64,000 bases of DNA from Massilia sp. Root351 (lineage in GTDB: Bacteria; Pseudomonadota; Gammaproteobacteria; Burkholderiales; Burkholderiaceae_D): positions 164,527 to 228,526 of the forward strand of contig NZ_LMDJ01000012.1 of the NCBI RefSeq assembly GCF_001425045.1, read 5' to 3'. Shown one piece after another: positions 7,958-16,696 of the stretch. The notes under the pieces were generated by a model. The model did not search any database and had not been told where the DNA came from. It was given only the letters and a program-made list of their open reading frames with translations. The position numbers and the translations under genes were made by a program. Positions within the stretch are counted from its first letter, which is position 1; each line of letters opens with the position of its first letter.

Positions 7958-10257
7958 GCGCCGCGGGTGCGACCTACACCGTTGCCGTGCGCGCGCTGTG
8001 CGAATTCACCGCCAAGACGGGCGACCTCGACCTGCGCTTCACGCCCACGCCCACGGCGCAGGAAGGCATCGCCGGCCACGCGCTGGTGGCCTCGCGGCGC
8101 GGCGACAGCTACGAGAAGGAAGTGAGCCTGTCCGGCAGCTTCGGCCCGCTGCGCGTGCGCGGCCGCGCCGATGGCTACGATGCGCAGCAAAACCAGCTGG
8201 AGGAAATCAAGACCTTCCGCGGCGACCTGGCGCGCATGCCGGACAATCACCGCCAGCTGCACTGGGCGCAGCTGAAGATGTACGGCCATCTGCTGTGCCA
8301 GGCGCGCGGGCTGGACCAGCTGCGCCTGGCGCTGGTGTATTTCGACGTTGGCAGCCAGAAGGAAACCCTGATCGCCGAGCAGGCCGACGCCGAAGGCCTG
8401 CGCCTCTTCTACGAGTCGCATTGCAGCCGCTTCCTGGCATGGGCCGAGCAGGAACTGGCGCACCGCGCGCAGCGCGACGCGGAACTGAAAGCCCTGCGCT
8501 TCCCGCATGCGGACTTCCGCCCCGGACAGCGGCAGCTGGCCGAAGCCATGTACAAGGCCAGCACCCGCGCCTGTACGCTGCTGGCGCAGGCGCCCACCGG
8601 CATCGGCAAGACCGTGGGCAGCCTGTTCCCGCTGCTCAAGGCGAGCGCGGAACACAAGCTGGACAAGGTGTTCTTCCTGGCCGCCAAAACCTCCGGCAGG
8701 CGCATGGCGCTGGACGCGGTGGAGACCATCCGCTCGTCCGCACCGCTGCTGCCGCTGCGCGCACTGGAGCTGGTGGCGCGCAATACCGCCTGCGAGCATC
8801 CCGACAAGGCCTGCCACGGCGAATCGTGCCCGCTGGCGCGGGGCTTCTACGACCGCCTGCCGGCCGCCCGCAGCGCGGCCCTTGCCGTGTGCGCCGGATC
8901 GGCCGCCGGCGCCAGCGCCGCCGCGCCGGTGCTCGACAAGGCCGCCGTGCGCGCGATCGCCCTGGCGCACCAGGTTTGCCCCTACTACCTCGGCGCCGAG
9001 CTGGCGCGCTGGGCCGACGTGGTGGTGGGCGACTACAATTACTACTTCGACATCAGCGCCATGCTGTACAGCCTGACGCTGCAGAACGACTGGAAGATCA
9101 GCGTGCTGGCGGACGAGGCGCACAACATGGTGTCGCGCGCGCGCAAGATGTATTCGGCGGAACTGGAACACGCCGGCCTGCGCATGCTGCGCAAGACGGC
9201 GCCGGAAACGCTGAAAAAGCCGCTCGACCGCGTGCACCGCCAGTGGTCCGCGCTGGAAAAAGCGCAGGACGGTGAATACCAGGTGCACGCCGGACTGCCC
9301 GAAAAAATCATGGGCGCGCTGCAAACGGCGGTCACCGCAATCGGCGAGCACTACGCCGAACATCCCGCCTACGTGGACGAGGACCTGCAGCGCTTCTACT
9401 TCGACGCCATGGGCTTTGCGCGCCTGGCCGAAAGCTACGGCCAGCATTCGCTGTTCGACGTCACCGTCAGCGGCGCCGGCGCCCGGATCAACTCCGTGCT
9501 CTGCCTGCGCAACATCGTCCCTGCGCCGTTCCTGAAGCCGCGCTTCGAGGCGGCGCATTCCACGGCGCTGTTCTCTGCCACGCTCAGCCCCTGGAACTAC
9601 TACTGCGACACCTTGGGCATGCCGGACGACACGGCCTGGATCGACGTCGAGTCGCCTTTCATCGCCGAGCAGCTGTCGGTGCGCCTGGCCGGCCACATCT
9701 CCACCCGCTACCAGCACCGCGACCGCTCTCTCGCGCCGATAGCGGAGCTGATGGGCGAACAGTACCAGCGCCAGCCGGGCAACTACCTGGCCTTCTTCAG
9801 CAGTTTTGACTACATGGAAAAAGCCGCCGCGCTGTTCGCCGAACGGCATCCCGCCGTGCCGGTGTGGCTGCAAACGCGGCGCATGGACGAAGCGGGCCGC
9901 GAACAGTTCCTGGCGCGCTTCAGCGCCGATGGCAGCGGCATCGGCTTCGCGGTGCTGGGCGGCTCCTTCGGCGAAGGCATCGACCTGCCCGGCGCGCGCC
10001 TGATCGGCGCCTTCATCGCCACGCTGGGCCTGCCGCAGCTGAACCCGGTGAATGAGCAGATACGCCTGCGCATGGACGCCATCTTCGGCTCAGGCTACGA
10101 CTACACCTACACCTATCCCGGCATGCAAAAGGTCGTGCAGGCGGCCGGCCGCGTGATCCGCACCGAGACCGACCGTGGCACCGTGCACCTGATCGACGAC
10201 CGCTTCGCGCGGCCTGAAATACAGGCGCTGCTGCCGTCATGGTGGCGCATCGATTGA
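7954..10257 (+). CDS. Nuclease-helicase fusion: Cas4/RecB-type PD-(D/E)XK domain with XPD/DinG-type Fe-S helicase
   Basis: From the ATG at 7954 this is a 767-residue protein. Residues 1-165 carry PD-(D/E)XK nuclease motifs: D73 (RGRADGY), E84 and K86 (EEIKT) and the RecB-family motif IV Q106-xxx-Y110. Residues 185 onward are a superfamily-2 helicase with Walker A QAPTGIGKT (212-220), ADEAH (386-390), four cysteines placed as in XPD/DinG for a 4Fe-4S cluster (C280, C287, C292, C342), and C-terminal GGSFGEGIDLPG and QAAGRVIRTETDRG motifs. The gene is translationally coupled to the FAN1-like gene and is expected to be SOS-controlled. Plain DinG or YoaA lacks the N-terminal nuclease domain. Confidence 0.9.
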   Translation: MSAAGATYTVAVRALCEFTAKTGDLDLRFTPTPTAQEGIAGHALVASRRGDSYEKEVSLSGSFGPLRVRGRADGYDAQQNQLEEIKTFRGDLARMPDNHRQLHWAQLKMYGHLLCQARGLDQLRLALVYFDVGSQKETLIAEQADAEGLRLFYESHCSRFLAWAEQELAHRAQRDAELKALRFPHADFRPGQRQLAEAMYKASTRACTLLAQAPTGIGKTVGSLFPLLKASAEHKLDKVFFLAAKTSGRRMALDAVETIRSSAPLLPLRALELVARNTACEHPDKACHGESCPLARGFYDRLPAARSAALAVCAGSAAGASAAAPVLDKAAVRAIALAHQVCPYYLGAELARWADVVVGDYNYYFDISAMLYSLTLQNDWKISVLADEAHNMVSRARKMYSAELEHAGLRMLRKTAPETLKKPLDRVHRQWSALEKAQDGEYQVHAGLPEKIMGALQTAVTAIGEHYAEHPAYVDEDLQRFYFDAMGFARLAESYGQHSLFDVTVSGAGARINSVLCLRNIVPAPFLKPRFEAAHSTALFSATLSPWNYYCDTLGMPDDTAWIDVESPFIAEQLSVRLAGHISTRYQHRDRSLAPIAELMGEQYQRQPGNYLAFFSSFDYMEKAAALFAERHPAVPVWLQTRRMDEAGREQFLARFSADGSGIGFAVLGGSFGEGIDLPGARLIGAFIATLGLPQLNPVNEQIRLRMDAIFGSGYDYTYTYPGMQKVVQAAGRVIRTETDRGTVHLIDDRFARPEIQALLPSWWRID

Positions 10258-10268
10258 CGCAACCGGCA

Positions 10269-10937
10269 TCAGCAGCGCGCACCCCAGGCCGTCAGTTCGC
10301 GGGCCCGCTTGCGCACCGTGACCACGGCATTGCCGCCACGGTCGCTGACATAGGTCAGCTGGTAAAACCGGTCCGGCGTCACGTCGATGGCGGTCAGCTC
10401 GAACTTGTTGGCGCGCTGGGGCGCGCAGCGGGTGTTGCCGGCGAATAGCAGGCGCGCGCTTTGCAGCACCGCTCCTTGCTGCTCCAGCACCGTCACGATA
10501 TCGCGCTCGCCCAGCTCCTGCTTGAGGTGCACGCGCTGGGGCGATACGCCGCAGTCGGCCGAGCGGTCCAGCCACACGTACTGGCGCCGTTCGCCGTTTG
10601 CGCTCCAGCGCTGCGTCCTGGCGTCGTAATTGTAGCCATCGGCGCGCGCCAGGCACAAGCGCCACGCCGCGCGTTGCGGCGGCTGTTCGGCCCATGCGGT
10701 CACGGTCCAGTCGCGCGCTCCCTCGCCGCGCTGAATGTCGTAGCCGGCCCTGAGCGTGCCGGCGCCGGGGCGCTGGCTGAACCAGCTTTCAAAGGACTTG
10801 ATTTCGGCCTCGCTGGGCGGACGCGTTTCCGTCCCCGCCGCAGCTGCGCCGGACCATGCCAGGGCCAGGGCCAGCGCGGTCACCCCGGGCAGCGAGGCGA
10901 ACAGCGGCGGGGTCGCGATATTGGTCGGTTTGCTCAT
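10269..10937 (-). CDS. Secreted protein of unknown function, last gene of the LytTR operon
   Basis: The 222-residue protein opens with a short polar stretch and a hydrophobic segment (TALALALAWSGAAAAG) that reads as a signal peptide or anchor. The mature part has several cysteines and repeated Arg-rich beta-like segments such as YVWLDRSADCGVSPQRVHL. I do not recognise a family. Its ATG overlaps the stop of the response-regulator gene by four bases, so it is translationally coupled to it and may be an output or accessory of that signalling system. It converges with the helicase gene. Confidence 0.75.
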   Translation of the reverse strand: MSKPTNIATPPLFASLPGVTALALALAWSGAAAAGTETRPPSEAEIKSFESWFSQRPGAGTLRAGYDIQRGEGARDWTVTAWAEQPPQRAAWRLCLARADGYNYDARTQRWSANGERRQYVWLDRSADCGVSPQRVHLKQELGERDIVTVLEQQGAVLQSARLLFAGNTRCAPQRANKFELTAIDVTPDRFYQLTYVSDRGGNAVVTVRKRARELTAWGARC

Positions 10938-11692
10938 TGGATCACGCTACGTACTTTCTGATAGCCGCTGCGGCTGATCGGCAGCCGGGTGCCATCCTTC
11001 AGCACCGCCACGTGGCTATCCTTGCCGGCCTGCTCGATGCGGCTCATGCACTCGATGTTGAGCAGGTAGGAGCGGTGGATGCGCAGGAATTTCCCCGCCT
11101 CCAGCTGGTTCTCGAGGTCGGACAGGCGCTGGTTCTTCAGATAGGACTTGCCCTCACTGCGGATCTGCACATAGTCGTCCTGCGCTTCGATGTAGTCGAT
11201 CTTCTCGGCGGCGATCACGTGCACCCTGGCGCCGTCGCGTATCAGCACGCGGCCCAGCGGCCCCTTGCGCACCGCCGCGTCCCGCACCACGCCGGCCAGT
11301 CCGTCCTGCGCCGGCGGCGCGCTGTCCGTCCTGTCGCCCTTGCCGATGCTGGCGCGCGCATGCGTCAGCGCCTGGTCGAAGCGCTGCTGGCTGAACGGCT
11401 TGAGCAGATAGTCCAGCGCGTGGTACTCGAAGGCTTTCAGGGCAAACTGGTCGAACGCGGTAGCGAACATGAAACGGCATTTGCCGGCCGCCAGTTCAGC
11501 CACCTCGAAACCGTCCAGCTTGGGCATCTGGATGTCCAGGATCGCCAGGTCCGGCTCCAGTTCGGTGATCGCCTTCACGGCTTCGAAGCCGTTGGCGCAT
11601 TCGGCCACCACGTCGACATCCGCATGCTCGGCCAGGTACTCCCGCACGACGCCGCGCGCCAGTGCTTCGTCGTCCACGATGATGATGCGCAT
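10934..11692 (-). CDS. LytTR-family response regulator
   Basis: The 252-residue protein has an N-terminal receiver with acidic pair D7/D8, phospho-acceptor D53 (LAILDIQMP) and a LLKPFS motif, followed by a LytTR DNA-binding domain from about residue 148 (VHVIAAEKIDYIEAQDDYV, then RIHRSYLLNIECMSRI). AlgR and LytR belong to this class and bind direct repeats rather than palindromes. The partner is the LytS-type kinase encoded three bases upstream. It likely controls envelope or adaptation genes. Confidence 0.95.
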   Translation of the reverse strand: MRIIIVDDEALARGVVREYLAEHADVDVVAECANGFEAVKAITELEPDLAILDIQMPKLDGFEVAELAAGKCRFMFATAFDQFALKAFEYHALDYLLKPFSQQRFDQALTHARASIGKGDRTDSAPPAQDGLAGVVRDAAVRKGPLGRVLIRDGARVHVIAAEKIDYIEAQDDYVQIRSEGKSYLKNQRLSDLENQLEAGKFLRIHRSYLLNIECMSRIEQAGKDSHVAVLKDGTRLPISRSGYQKVRSVIQ

Positions 11693-11695
11693 ACT

Positions 11696-12784
11696 CTATC
11701 CTTCCTTGGTCTCTGCCGGCATGGAAACCGTCACAGTGAATATATTCTCCTGGCGCGCCCATCGGATGCTTGCTTCATGTCCGTAGGCGCAGGCCAGCCG
11801 CTGCCGCACGTTGGCCAGGCCAATGCCGTTGCCTTCGCTGCCGCCGTGGCCGGCCGCAGCGGCCGGCGCATCCTGGTCCACCGCGTTGTCCACCCTGATG
11901 TGCAGCAGCGAACCAGCGCGGCGGGCCGAGACGTCGATCCAGCCGCCTTCGGCCAGTTGCGCAATGCCGTGCTTGATGGCGTTCTCGACTAGCGGCTGGA
12001 TAATCATCGGCGGCACCAGGCAGGCGCCCGCGTCTTGCGGTATTGCCGCGCGCAGCGCCAGGCGTTCGCCGAAGCGCACCTTTTCGATGGCGAGGAAGTG
12101 CCGCACCAGCATCATTTCCTGCTCCAGCGCCACCTTCTTGTGCGCTTCCATGCTCAGGCTCTGGCGGAAAAAGCCGGCCAGCTGCAAGGTCATCTCGCGC
12201 GCGCTTTTCGGATTCTGCGACGTCAGCGCGCTGATCGAGTTCAGGCTGTTGAACAGGAAGTGCGGATCGATCTGGGTACGCAGCATGCGCAGTTCGGCTT
12301 CCTGCGCCATCAGGCGCGATTCGAGTTCACGATGCTCGGCGCCGCGTGCCCGCTCGAACTCCGTCACCAGGTAGTTGACCGCAGCCAGCAGGCCGTACAG
12401 CAGCACGCCCAGCCCGGAAATCAGGATCGCCAGCTGCGGCTTGAAAGCGATGCCGGCCCATGGGACTTCCGGCAGCAGGCAGGCTTCGTTCCAGCCGCGC
12501 ACCACGGCGTTCCACAGCAGCGTGGAGACGATGGCGGCAGCGCCCAGCGCCAGCAGCACGCTGGCCGCGCCGCGCTCCGCCAGCGGGTAGGCGCGGCACA
12601 GGTAGTAGGAGGAAAAGCCGGCACTGGCGGCATACACCAGCGTCACCGGAATGGCGAAGATCATGGCGTTGACCCAGGCGGTGTCTTCCACCGCCACCGT
12701 CACGCCGCCCAGCGCCGTGCCCAGGAACAGCCACGCCAGCAGGTACAACGTGGCGCCCCGGCGGCTGGAGATCAAACCTTGCAT
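11696..12784 (-). CDS. LytS/YehU-type membrane sensor histidine kinase
   Basis: The 362-residue protein has four predicted membrane helices (about 11-30, 39-60, 75-95 and 112-137), a coiled linker, and the His_kinase (PF06580-type) domain with the signature QIDPHFLFNSLNSISAL (phospho-His about residue 173) and an ATPase part with PLVENAIKHG and GIGLANVRQRL. Kinases of this type pair with LytTR regulators, here the next gene. There is no extracellular sensor domain, so the signal is probably sensed in the membrane, perhaps through the two LiaF-like proteins encoded just upstream. Confidence 0.95.
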   Translation of the reverse strand: MQGLISSRRGATLYLLAWLFLGTALGGVTVAVEDTAWVNAMIFAIPVTLVYAASAGFSSYYLCRAYPLAERGAASVLLALGAAAIVSTLLWNAVVRGWNEACLLPEVPWAGIAFKPQLAILISGLGVLLYGLLAAVNYLVTEFERARGAEHRELESRLMAQEAELRMLRTQIDPHFLFNSLNSISALTSQNPKSAREMTLQLAGFFRQSLSMEAHKKVALEQEMMLVRHFLAIEKVRFGERLALRAAIPQDAGACLVPPMIIQPLVENAIKHGIAQLAEGGWIDVSARRAGSLLHIRVDNAVDQDAPAAAAGHGGSEGNGIGLANVRQRLACAYGHEASIRWARQENIFTVTVSMPAETKEG

Positions 12785-12799
12785 CGCTGCGGCGGCGCT

Positions 12800-13516
12800 T
12801 TAGTTGCGCACTTCCACGCCGCCCATGATGGCGACGCCGCGGATGACAAGGCGCGTGCTCGCATCCCTGTTCGGCATGGCTCTTTCGGTAAAGCCGCCAA
12901 GCAGCGGCGTGCCCTGCAGGCTCACGGCCCAGTCGTCCGGCACCAGGATCTCGATACCGCCGCACAGCGCGAATACGTTCAACACCGCTTCGCCCTGCAT
13001 CGACGCGTGGCGCAAGTCCAGCTGGCAGCCGCCCATGATGGAGGTCACTTCGCCGCCGCGGAAATGGCTGGTGGTGACGCGGCGCTCCATGCCGCCCAGG
13101 ATGGCCGTCACGTTGATCACGCTGTCGTCATCGGCCTGGCCATCGAGCTTACCCAGCTTGTCGAACATCTGCGGCGGCTTGCGGCCCTGCTGGGCCTTGA
13201 AGATGACCACCAGGCCCAGGCCGATCAGCACCAGCGGCGCCATGGTGCGCCAGCTGATATACAGCAGGCCCGTGCTCTTGAGGATAATCGCGGCGCCAAA
13301 CGCAATCAGGATGCCGCCGATGGTCTTGCCGCCGTTGTCGCTGCTTTGCGCCAGCTTCAGCGCGCCGGCCAGTATCAGCAGCACCGGCCAGAACTGCAGC
13401 GTGTAGTCGAAGTCAAGGATGCCGAGGTTTTCAAGCAGGAACACGCAGCCAATGGCAATCACCGCCACGCCGATCAGGACCTGGCCGAGGCCGTGTTGTG
13501 GACGCTTATTTTCCAT
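12800..13516 (-). CDS. LiaF-like membrane protein (DUF5668 transmembrane plus C-terminal LiaF domain)
   Basis: The 238-residue protein has four short hydrophobic segments in its first half (IGVAVIAIGCVFLLENLGIL, FWPVLLILAGALKL, IGGILIAFGAAIIL, APLVLIGLGLVVIF), typical of the LiaI/LiaF membrane region. The second half is a beta-helical domain with repeats like GGMERRV, IMGGCQLDL, LCGGIEILVP and IMGGVEVRN, as in Bacillus LiaF and VraT-type proteins. LiaF restrains a sensor kinase until the envelope is stressed. Its place 15 bases before the LytS-type kinase suggests the same role here. Confidence 0.9.
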   Translation of the reverse strand: MENKRPQHGLGQVLIGVAVIAIGCVFLLENLGILDFDYTLQFWPVLLILAGALKLAQSSDNGGKTIGGILIAFGAAIILKSTGLLYISWRTMAPLVLIGLGLVVIFKAQQGRKPPQMFDKLGKLDGQADDDSVINVTAILGGMERRVTTSHFRGGEVTSIMGGCQLDLRHASMQGEAVLNVFALCGGIEILVPDDWAVSLQGTPLLGGFTERAMPNRDASTRLVIRGVAIMGGVEVRN

Positions 13517-13880
13517 CGTAGTGCTCCTTGTTCGACTCGAAATAGTGGTGCAGCACGGGCTTCAGCACCAGTGTCACGCCCCACATGATCAGCAGCAGCG
13601 GCCAACTGTTGCCAAAGCTCAGGCCCCAGAGATGTTCAAACGAGCAGTAGAACCAGGCGCCGAAAAACACATAGGACAATCCGTCCAGCACCAGCTTGAC
13701 GTTGGTCGGCGGCACCAGGTTGCTGATGCCGGCCACTACCATCAGCAGCGGCCAGTAGCGCCAGGCGGTGCCCCAGTGCAGCGCGCCCGACCGGTCCAGC
13801 AGGAAGGCCACACCGATGCCGGTGAGGATAATGCCCCAGCTTAGCTGTTTGCGCCAGTGCTGCTGATTGTCCTTGCCCAT
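13506..13880 (-). CDS. Small DUF5668 (LiaI/LiaF-like) membrane protein
   Basis: Starting at 13880 the protein has 124 residues and four predicted helices (LSWGIILTGIGVAFLLDRSG, WRYWPLLMVVAGISNLV, LSYVFFGAWFYCSF, SWPLLLIMWGVTLVLKPV). It matches the membrane half of the next protein and looks like its single-domain relative. The two reading frames overlap by 11 bases. The start was chosen because the longer frame upstream (to 14009) codes for an unlikely Arg/Pro-rich head. It is the first gene of the five-gene LytS/LytTR operon. Confidence 0.85.
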   Translation of the reverse strand: MGKDNQQHWRKQLSWGIILTGIGVAFLLDRSGALHWGTAWRYWPLLMVVAGISNLVPPTNVKLVLDGLSYVFFGAWFYCSFEHLWGLSFGNSWPLLLIMWGVTLVLKPVLHHYFESNKEHYDGK

Positions 13881-14065
13881 TGCCGCCTCCGTGTGTATGT
13901 GTGACCTCACAATAGCGGGCAAGCGCGGCAGGCGATACCGCAATTCGGCGAACGGCATGCCGGCATCGGTGAACGGCGCCGTTTTCAGCGAATGGCGCGG
14001 CGGAATCATAAGAAAAGGGTCCGGACCTTGCGGTGCGGACCCCTTGCAGGCAATGCAGCGAACTG

Positions 14066-14227
14066 TCAGATGCGGTCGCCGGTACTCATTTTCTGGTCGT
14101 ACATCATCAAGCCCCAGCCTAGCTGGCGGCGGATCTCCTCCGGCGTTGGAGGAGGCTGCACTTCTTGCGAACGGCGTTCGAGATACTCGCGGACCACGTA
14201 CTTCGATGGATGGTTTGCCTGCGTCAT
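14066..14227 (-). CDS. Small conserved-looking protein of unknown function
   Basis: This 53-residue reading frame begins at 14227 with MTQANHPSKYVVREYLERR and ends QKMSTGDRI. It is charged, Pro-rich in the middle (QPPPTPEEIRRQLGWGL) and has no membrane segment. GGAGGC lies a few bases upstream of the ATG as a ribosome-binding site. The codon usage looks like its neighbours. I cannot name a family. A longer start at 14371 is less likely. Confidence 0.6.
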   Translation of the reverse strand: MTQANHPSKYVVREYLERRSQEVQPPPTPEEIRRQLGWGLMMYDQKMSTGDRI

Positions 14228-14511
14228 GATGGCCTCCGTATGTCTAGCTGCAATTCGGTCCGGCGTTGCCGTAACCGGCTCACTACTTTGGAATTGGTGC
14301 CGGTACTCGAGGCGGCCGGCTAACCTGCGGAGGAGCTTTTGCGCTGCGCTTTTCGCTGCGCCCTGCATCAATCACGCAAGTCCATCTTATTCCTCTGGCG
14401 GGCAAGGGACCGTACGTTAACGCACACTTTGCGCAGCGATTCCTTGAGACAGGTCAAAACCCTGTAGGACTAAGCCCTGTAAGGGCTAGTGCGAAATCTT
14501 ACATGGCCTTT

Positions 14512-15393
14512 TCACAGCTTTTTTTGCAGGAATTCGAGGAAGCAGCTGATACGTTGCGAGAGCTGTGTGTTGCGGTAATAGACCGCGTGGATTTGCTGGC
14601 GGAAGCCGGTGGAATGCGCTTCAAGCAGCTTGACCAGGCGGCCTTCGGCGATGTCGGCGCGGGTCATGAAATCGGACAGGCAGACCATGCCTTGCCCGGC
14701 CAGCGCTAGCTGGCGCAAGGTCTCGCCGCTGGATGCCGCCAGCGCCGGCGTGATCTGCAGGCTGTTGCCGGCCGCGTGGCGCAAGGGCCAGAGGTTGCCA
14801 AGCTCATACTGCGCAAAGCCAAGCAGTTCGTGCTGCGCCAAGTCTTCCGGCGAGGCGGGCGTGCCGTGCCGCGCCAGATAGGCCGGACTGGCCAGCACAT
14901 GCAGCGGGCTGGAACTGAGCGCGCGCGCGTGCAGCGTCGAATCGCTGAGGGCGCCGATGCGGATGGCGATGTCGGTGCGGTGCTCGATCAGGTCGGCAAT
15001 CTGGTCGTTACTGGTGAGTTCCAGGCGGATTTCCGGATACAGGGCTCGGAACTCGGCCACGTGCGGCACCACGCAATGCAGCATGAAGGGCGAGGCGGCA
15101 TCGACACACAGGCGTCCGGCCGGCCTCTGGCGGCGGATGCGGATGGTTTCCTCGGCCTCTTCCATGGCGGCCAGGATGGCGCGCGCCTGGGCCAGGAACA
15201 GCTGGCCTTCCTCGGTCAGCTCCATGCGCCGCGTAGTGCGCGTGAGCAAGGTGGTGGCCAGCTTTTCCTCCAGCCGCGACAGCGCACGGCTCACGCCCGA
15301 GGTGGTCTGGCCCAGGTGCACGGAGGCGGCGCTCAAGGTGCCGCTATCGATCACCGCCACGAAAATCTTCAGATCGTCCGAGTTGATATCCAT
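14512..15393 (-). CDS. LysR-family transcriptional regulator
   Basis: The 293-residue protein is a complete LysR regulator: helix-turn-helix at about 4-62 (ASVHLGQTTSGVSRALSRLEEKL, then LTRTTRRMELTEEG) and an effector-binding domain (about 90-290) with VRIGAL-like IRIGALSD and LASPAYLARHGTP motifs. It is divergent from the asparaginase gene, with 158 bases between the start codons, and may control it. Downstream, an imperfect AGCCC/GGGCT hairpin at 14473-14487 lacks a T-tract, so a terminator is uncertain. Confidence 0.93.
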   Translation of the reverse strand: MDINSDDLKIFVAVIDSGTLSAASVHLGQTTSGVSRALSRLEEKLATTLLTRTTRRMELTEEGQLFLAQARAILAAMEEAEETIRIRRQRPAGRLCVDAASPFMLHCVVPHVAEFRALYPEIRLELTSNDQIADLIEHRTDIAIRIGALSDSTLHARALSSSPLHVLASPAYLARHGTPASPEDLAQHELLGFAQYELGNLWPLRHAAGNSLQITPALAASSGETLRQLALAGQGMVCLSDFMTRADIAEGRLVKLLEAHSTGFRQQIHAVYYRNTQLSQRISCFLEFLQKKL

Positions 15394-15551
15394 GCCGGAT
15401 TATAGACCGGGCACATTACATTGTTGAATTAACCCGGCAAAGCCGGCCGTTCGCCAACAGTTGCGGGGCGCACACGAAAAACCTGAAAAACTGACAACTT
15501 GCGGGGAGATTTGTTACCATCGCCGCTCGTCAGCTTTAACAGGAGAGAAAA

Positions 15552-16643
15552 ATGCTGCATCAAAAGACGGCCCAGTTCATGGCCGCTGTAGTTGGTATGT
15601 TCGTCATCGCCACCGCCCAGGTTCACGCCCAGGACGCGGCCAAGGCACCCAAGCTTGCCAATGTGACCATTCTGGCCACTGGCGGCACCATCGCCGGCAG
15701 CGGCGCCACGTCCACCACCACGGTCGGCTATACGGCCGCCACGGTTGGCGTGCAGCAACTAATCAAGGCTGTGCCAGAGCTGGCCAAAGTGGCCAATGTC
15801 AACGGCGAACAGGTGTTCCAGATTGCCAGCGAAAGCATGACCAACGACCATTGGCTGACCCTGGCCAAGCGCGTCAACGCGCTGCTGGCCCAGAACAGCG
15901 TGGACGGCATCGTCATCACCCATGGCACCGACACGCTGGAGGAAACCGCCTACTTCCTGAACCTGGTGGTCAAAAGCCGCAAGCCGGTGGTACTGGTAGG
16001 CGCGATGCGCCCATCGACCGCACTGTCCGCCGACGGCCCGATCAACCTGTATAACGCCGTGCTGCTGGCCGCCGACCCGTCGGCCGCCAACAAGGGCGTG
16101 CTGGTGGCCATGGGCGACCAGATCCACAGCGCGCGCGACGTGAGCAAGACCAACACCTCCACCCCGGACGCATTCAAGACCGCCGAGCTGGGCATGCTGG
16201 GCTACATCCAGGGCAGCAAGCCGTTCTTCTACCGCGCCTCGACCCGCAAGCACACCGCCGACACCGAGTTCGACATCAGCAACCTGGCCGCCCTGCCGCA
16301 AGTGGACATCGTATACGGCTACGCCAATATGAACACCGTGGCGCTGGACGCATTCGTGGCCGCAGGCGCGAAAGGCATCATCCACGCAGGCACCGGCGAC
16401 GGCAGCGTGGCCGCCAAGGTCAAACCAGGCCTGGTGGCAGCGCGCAAAAGCGGCGCCATCATCGTGCGCGCCAGCCGCGTCGGCCAGGGCATCCTGGCAC
16501 GCAATGGCGAAGCCAATGACGACGAACTGGACTTCGTCGTATCGGACACGCTGAGCCCGCAGAAAGCGCGTATCCTGCTGATGCTGGCGCTGACCAAGAC
16601 CAATAACACCAAAGAACTGCAGCGCATGTTCTACAATTACTAA
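15552..16643 (+). CDS. ansB: Type II (periplasmic) L-asparaginase
   Basis: The 363-residue protein begins with a signal peptide (FMAAVVGMFVIATAQVHA). The mature enzyme has both catalytic threonine motifs of the asparaginase family: ILATGGTIAG near the N-terminus and THGTDTLEET around residue 120, followed by VGAMRPSTALSADGP. It hydrolyses asparagine, often also glutamine, to the acid and ammonia in the periplasm. AGGAGAG lies just before the ATG. It ends in a strong intrinsic terminator and is divergent from a LysR gene. Confidence 0.95.
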   Translation: MLHQKTAQFMAAVVGMFVIATAQVHAQDAAKAPKLANVTILATGGTIAGSGATSTTTVGYTAATVGVQQLIKAVPELAKVANVNGEQVFQIASESMTNDHWLTLAKRVNALLAQNSVDGIVITHGTDTLEETAYFLNLVVKSRKPVVLVGAMRPSTALSADGPINLYNAVLLAADPSAANKGVLVAMGDQIHSARDVSKTNTSTPDAFKTAELGMLGYIQGSKPFFYRASTRKHTADTEFDISNLAALPQVDIVYGYANMNTVALDAFVAAGAKGIIHAGTGDGSVAAKVKPGLVAARKSGAIIVRASRVGQGILARNGEANDDELDFVVSDTLSPQKARILLMLALTKTNNTKELQRMFYNY

Positions 16644-16665
16644 GAGCGACTGTTTTTTACGACAC

Positions 16666-16692
16666 AAGGCCTTCCTTGCGGAAGGCCTTTTT
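16666..16692 (+). terminator. Intrinsic terminator of ansB, running into the next gene's start
   Basis: AAGGCCTTCC (16666-16675), loop TTGC, GGAAGGCCTT (16680-16689) form a perfect 10-bp stem followed by a T-tract. The next ATG is at 16697. The 3' arm supplies the only Shine-Dalgarno-like sequence (GGAAGG, 16680-16685) for that gene, so hairpin formation would both stop transcription and hide the site in read-through mRNA. Confidence 0.9.
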
Positions 16693-16696
16693 ATTG

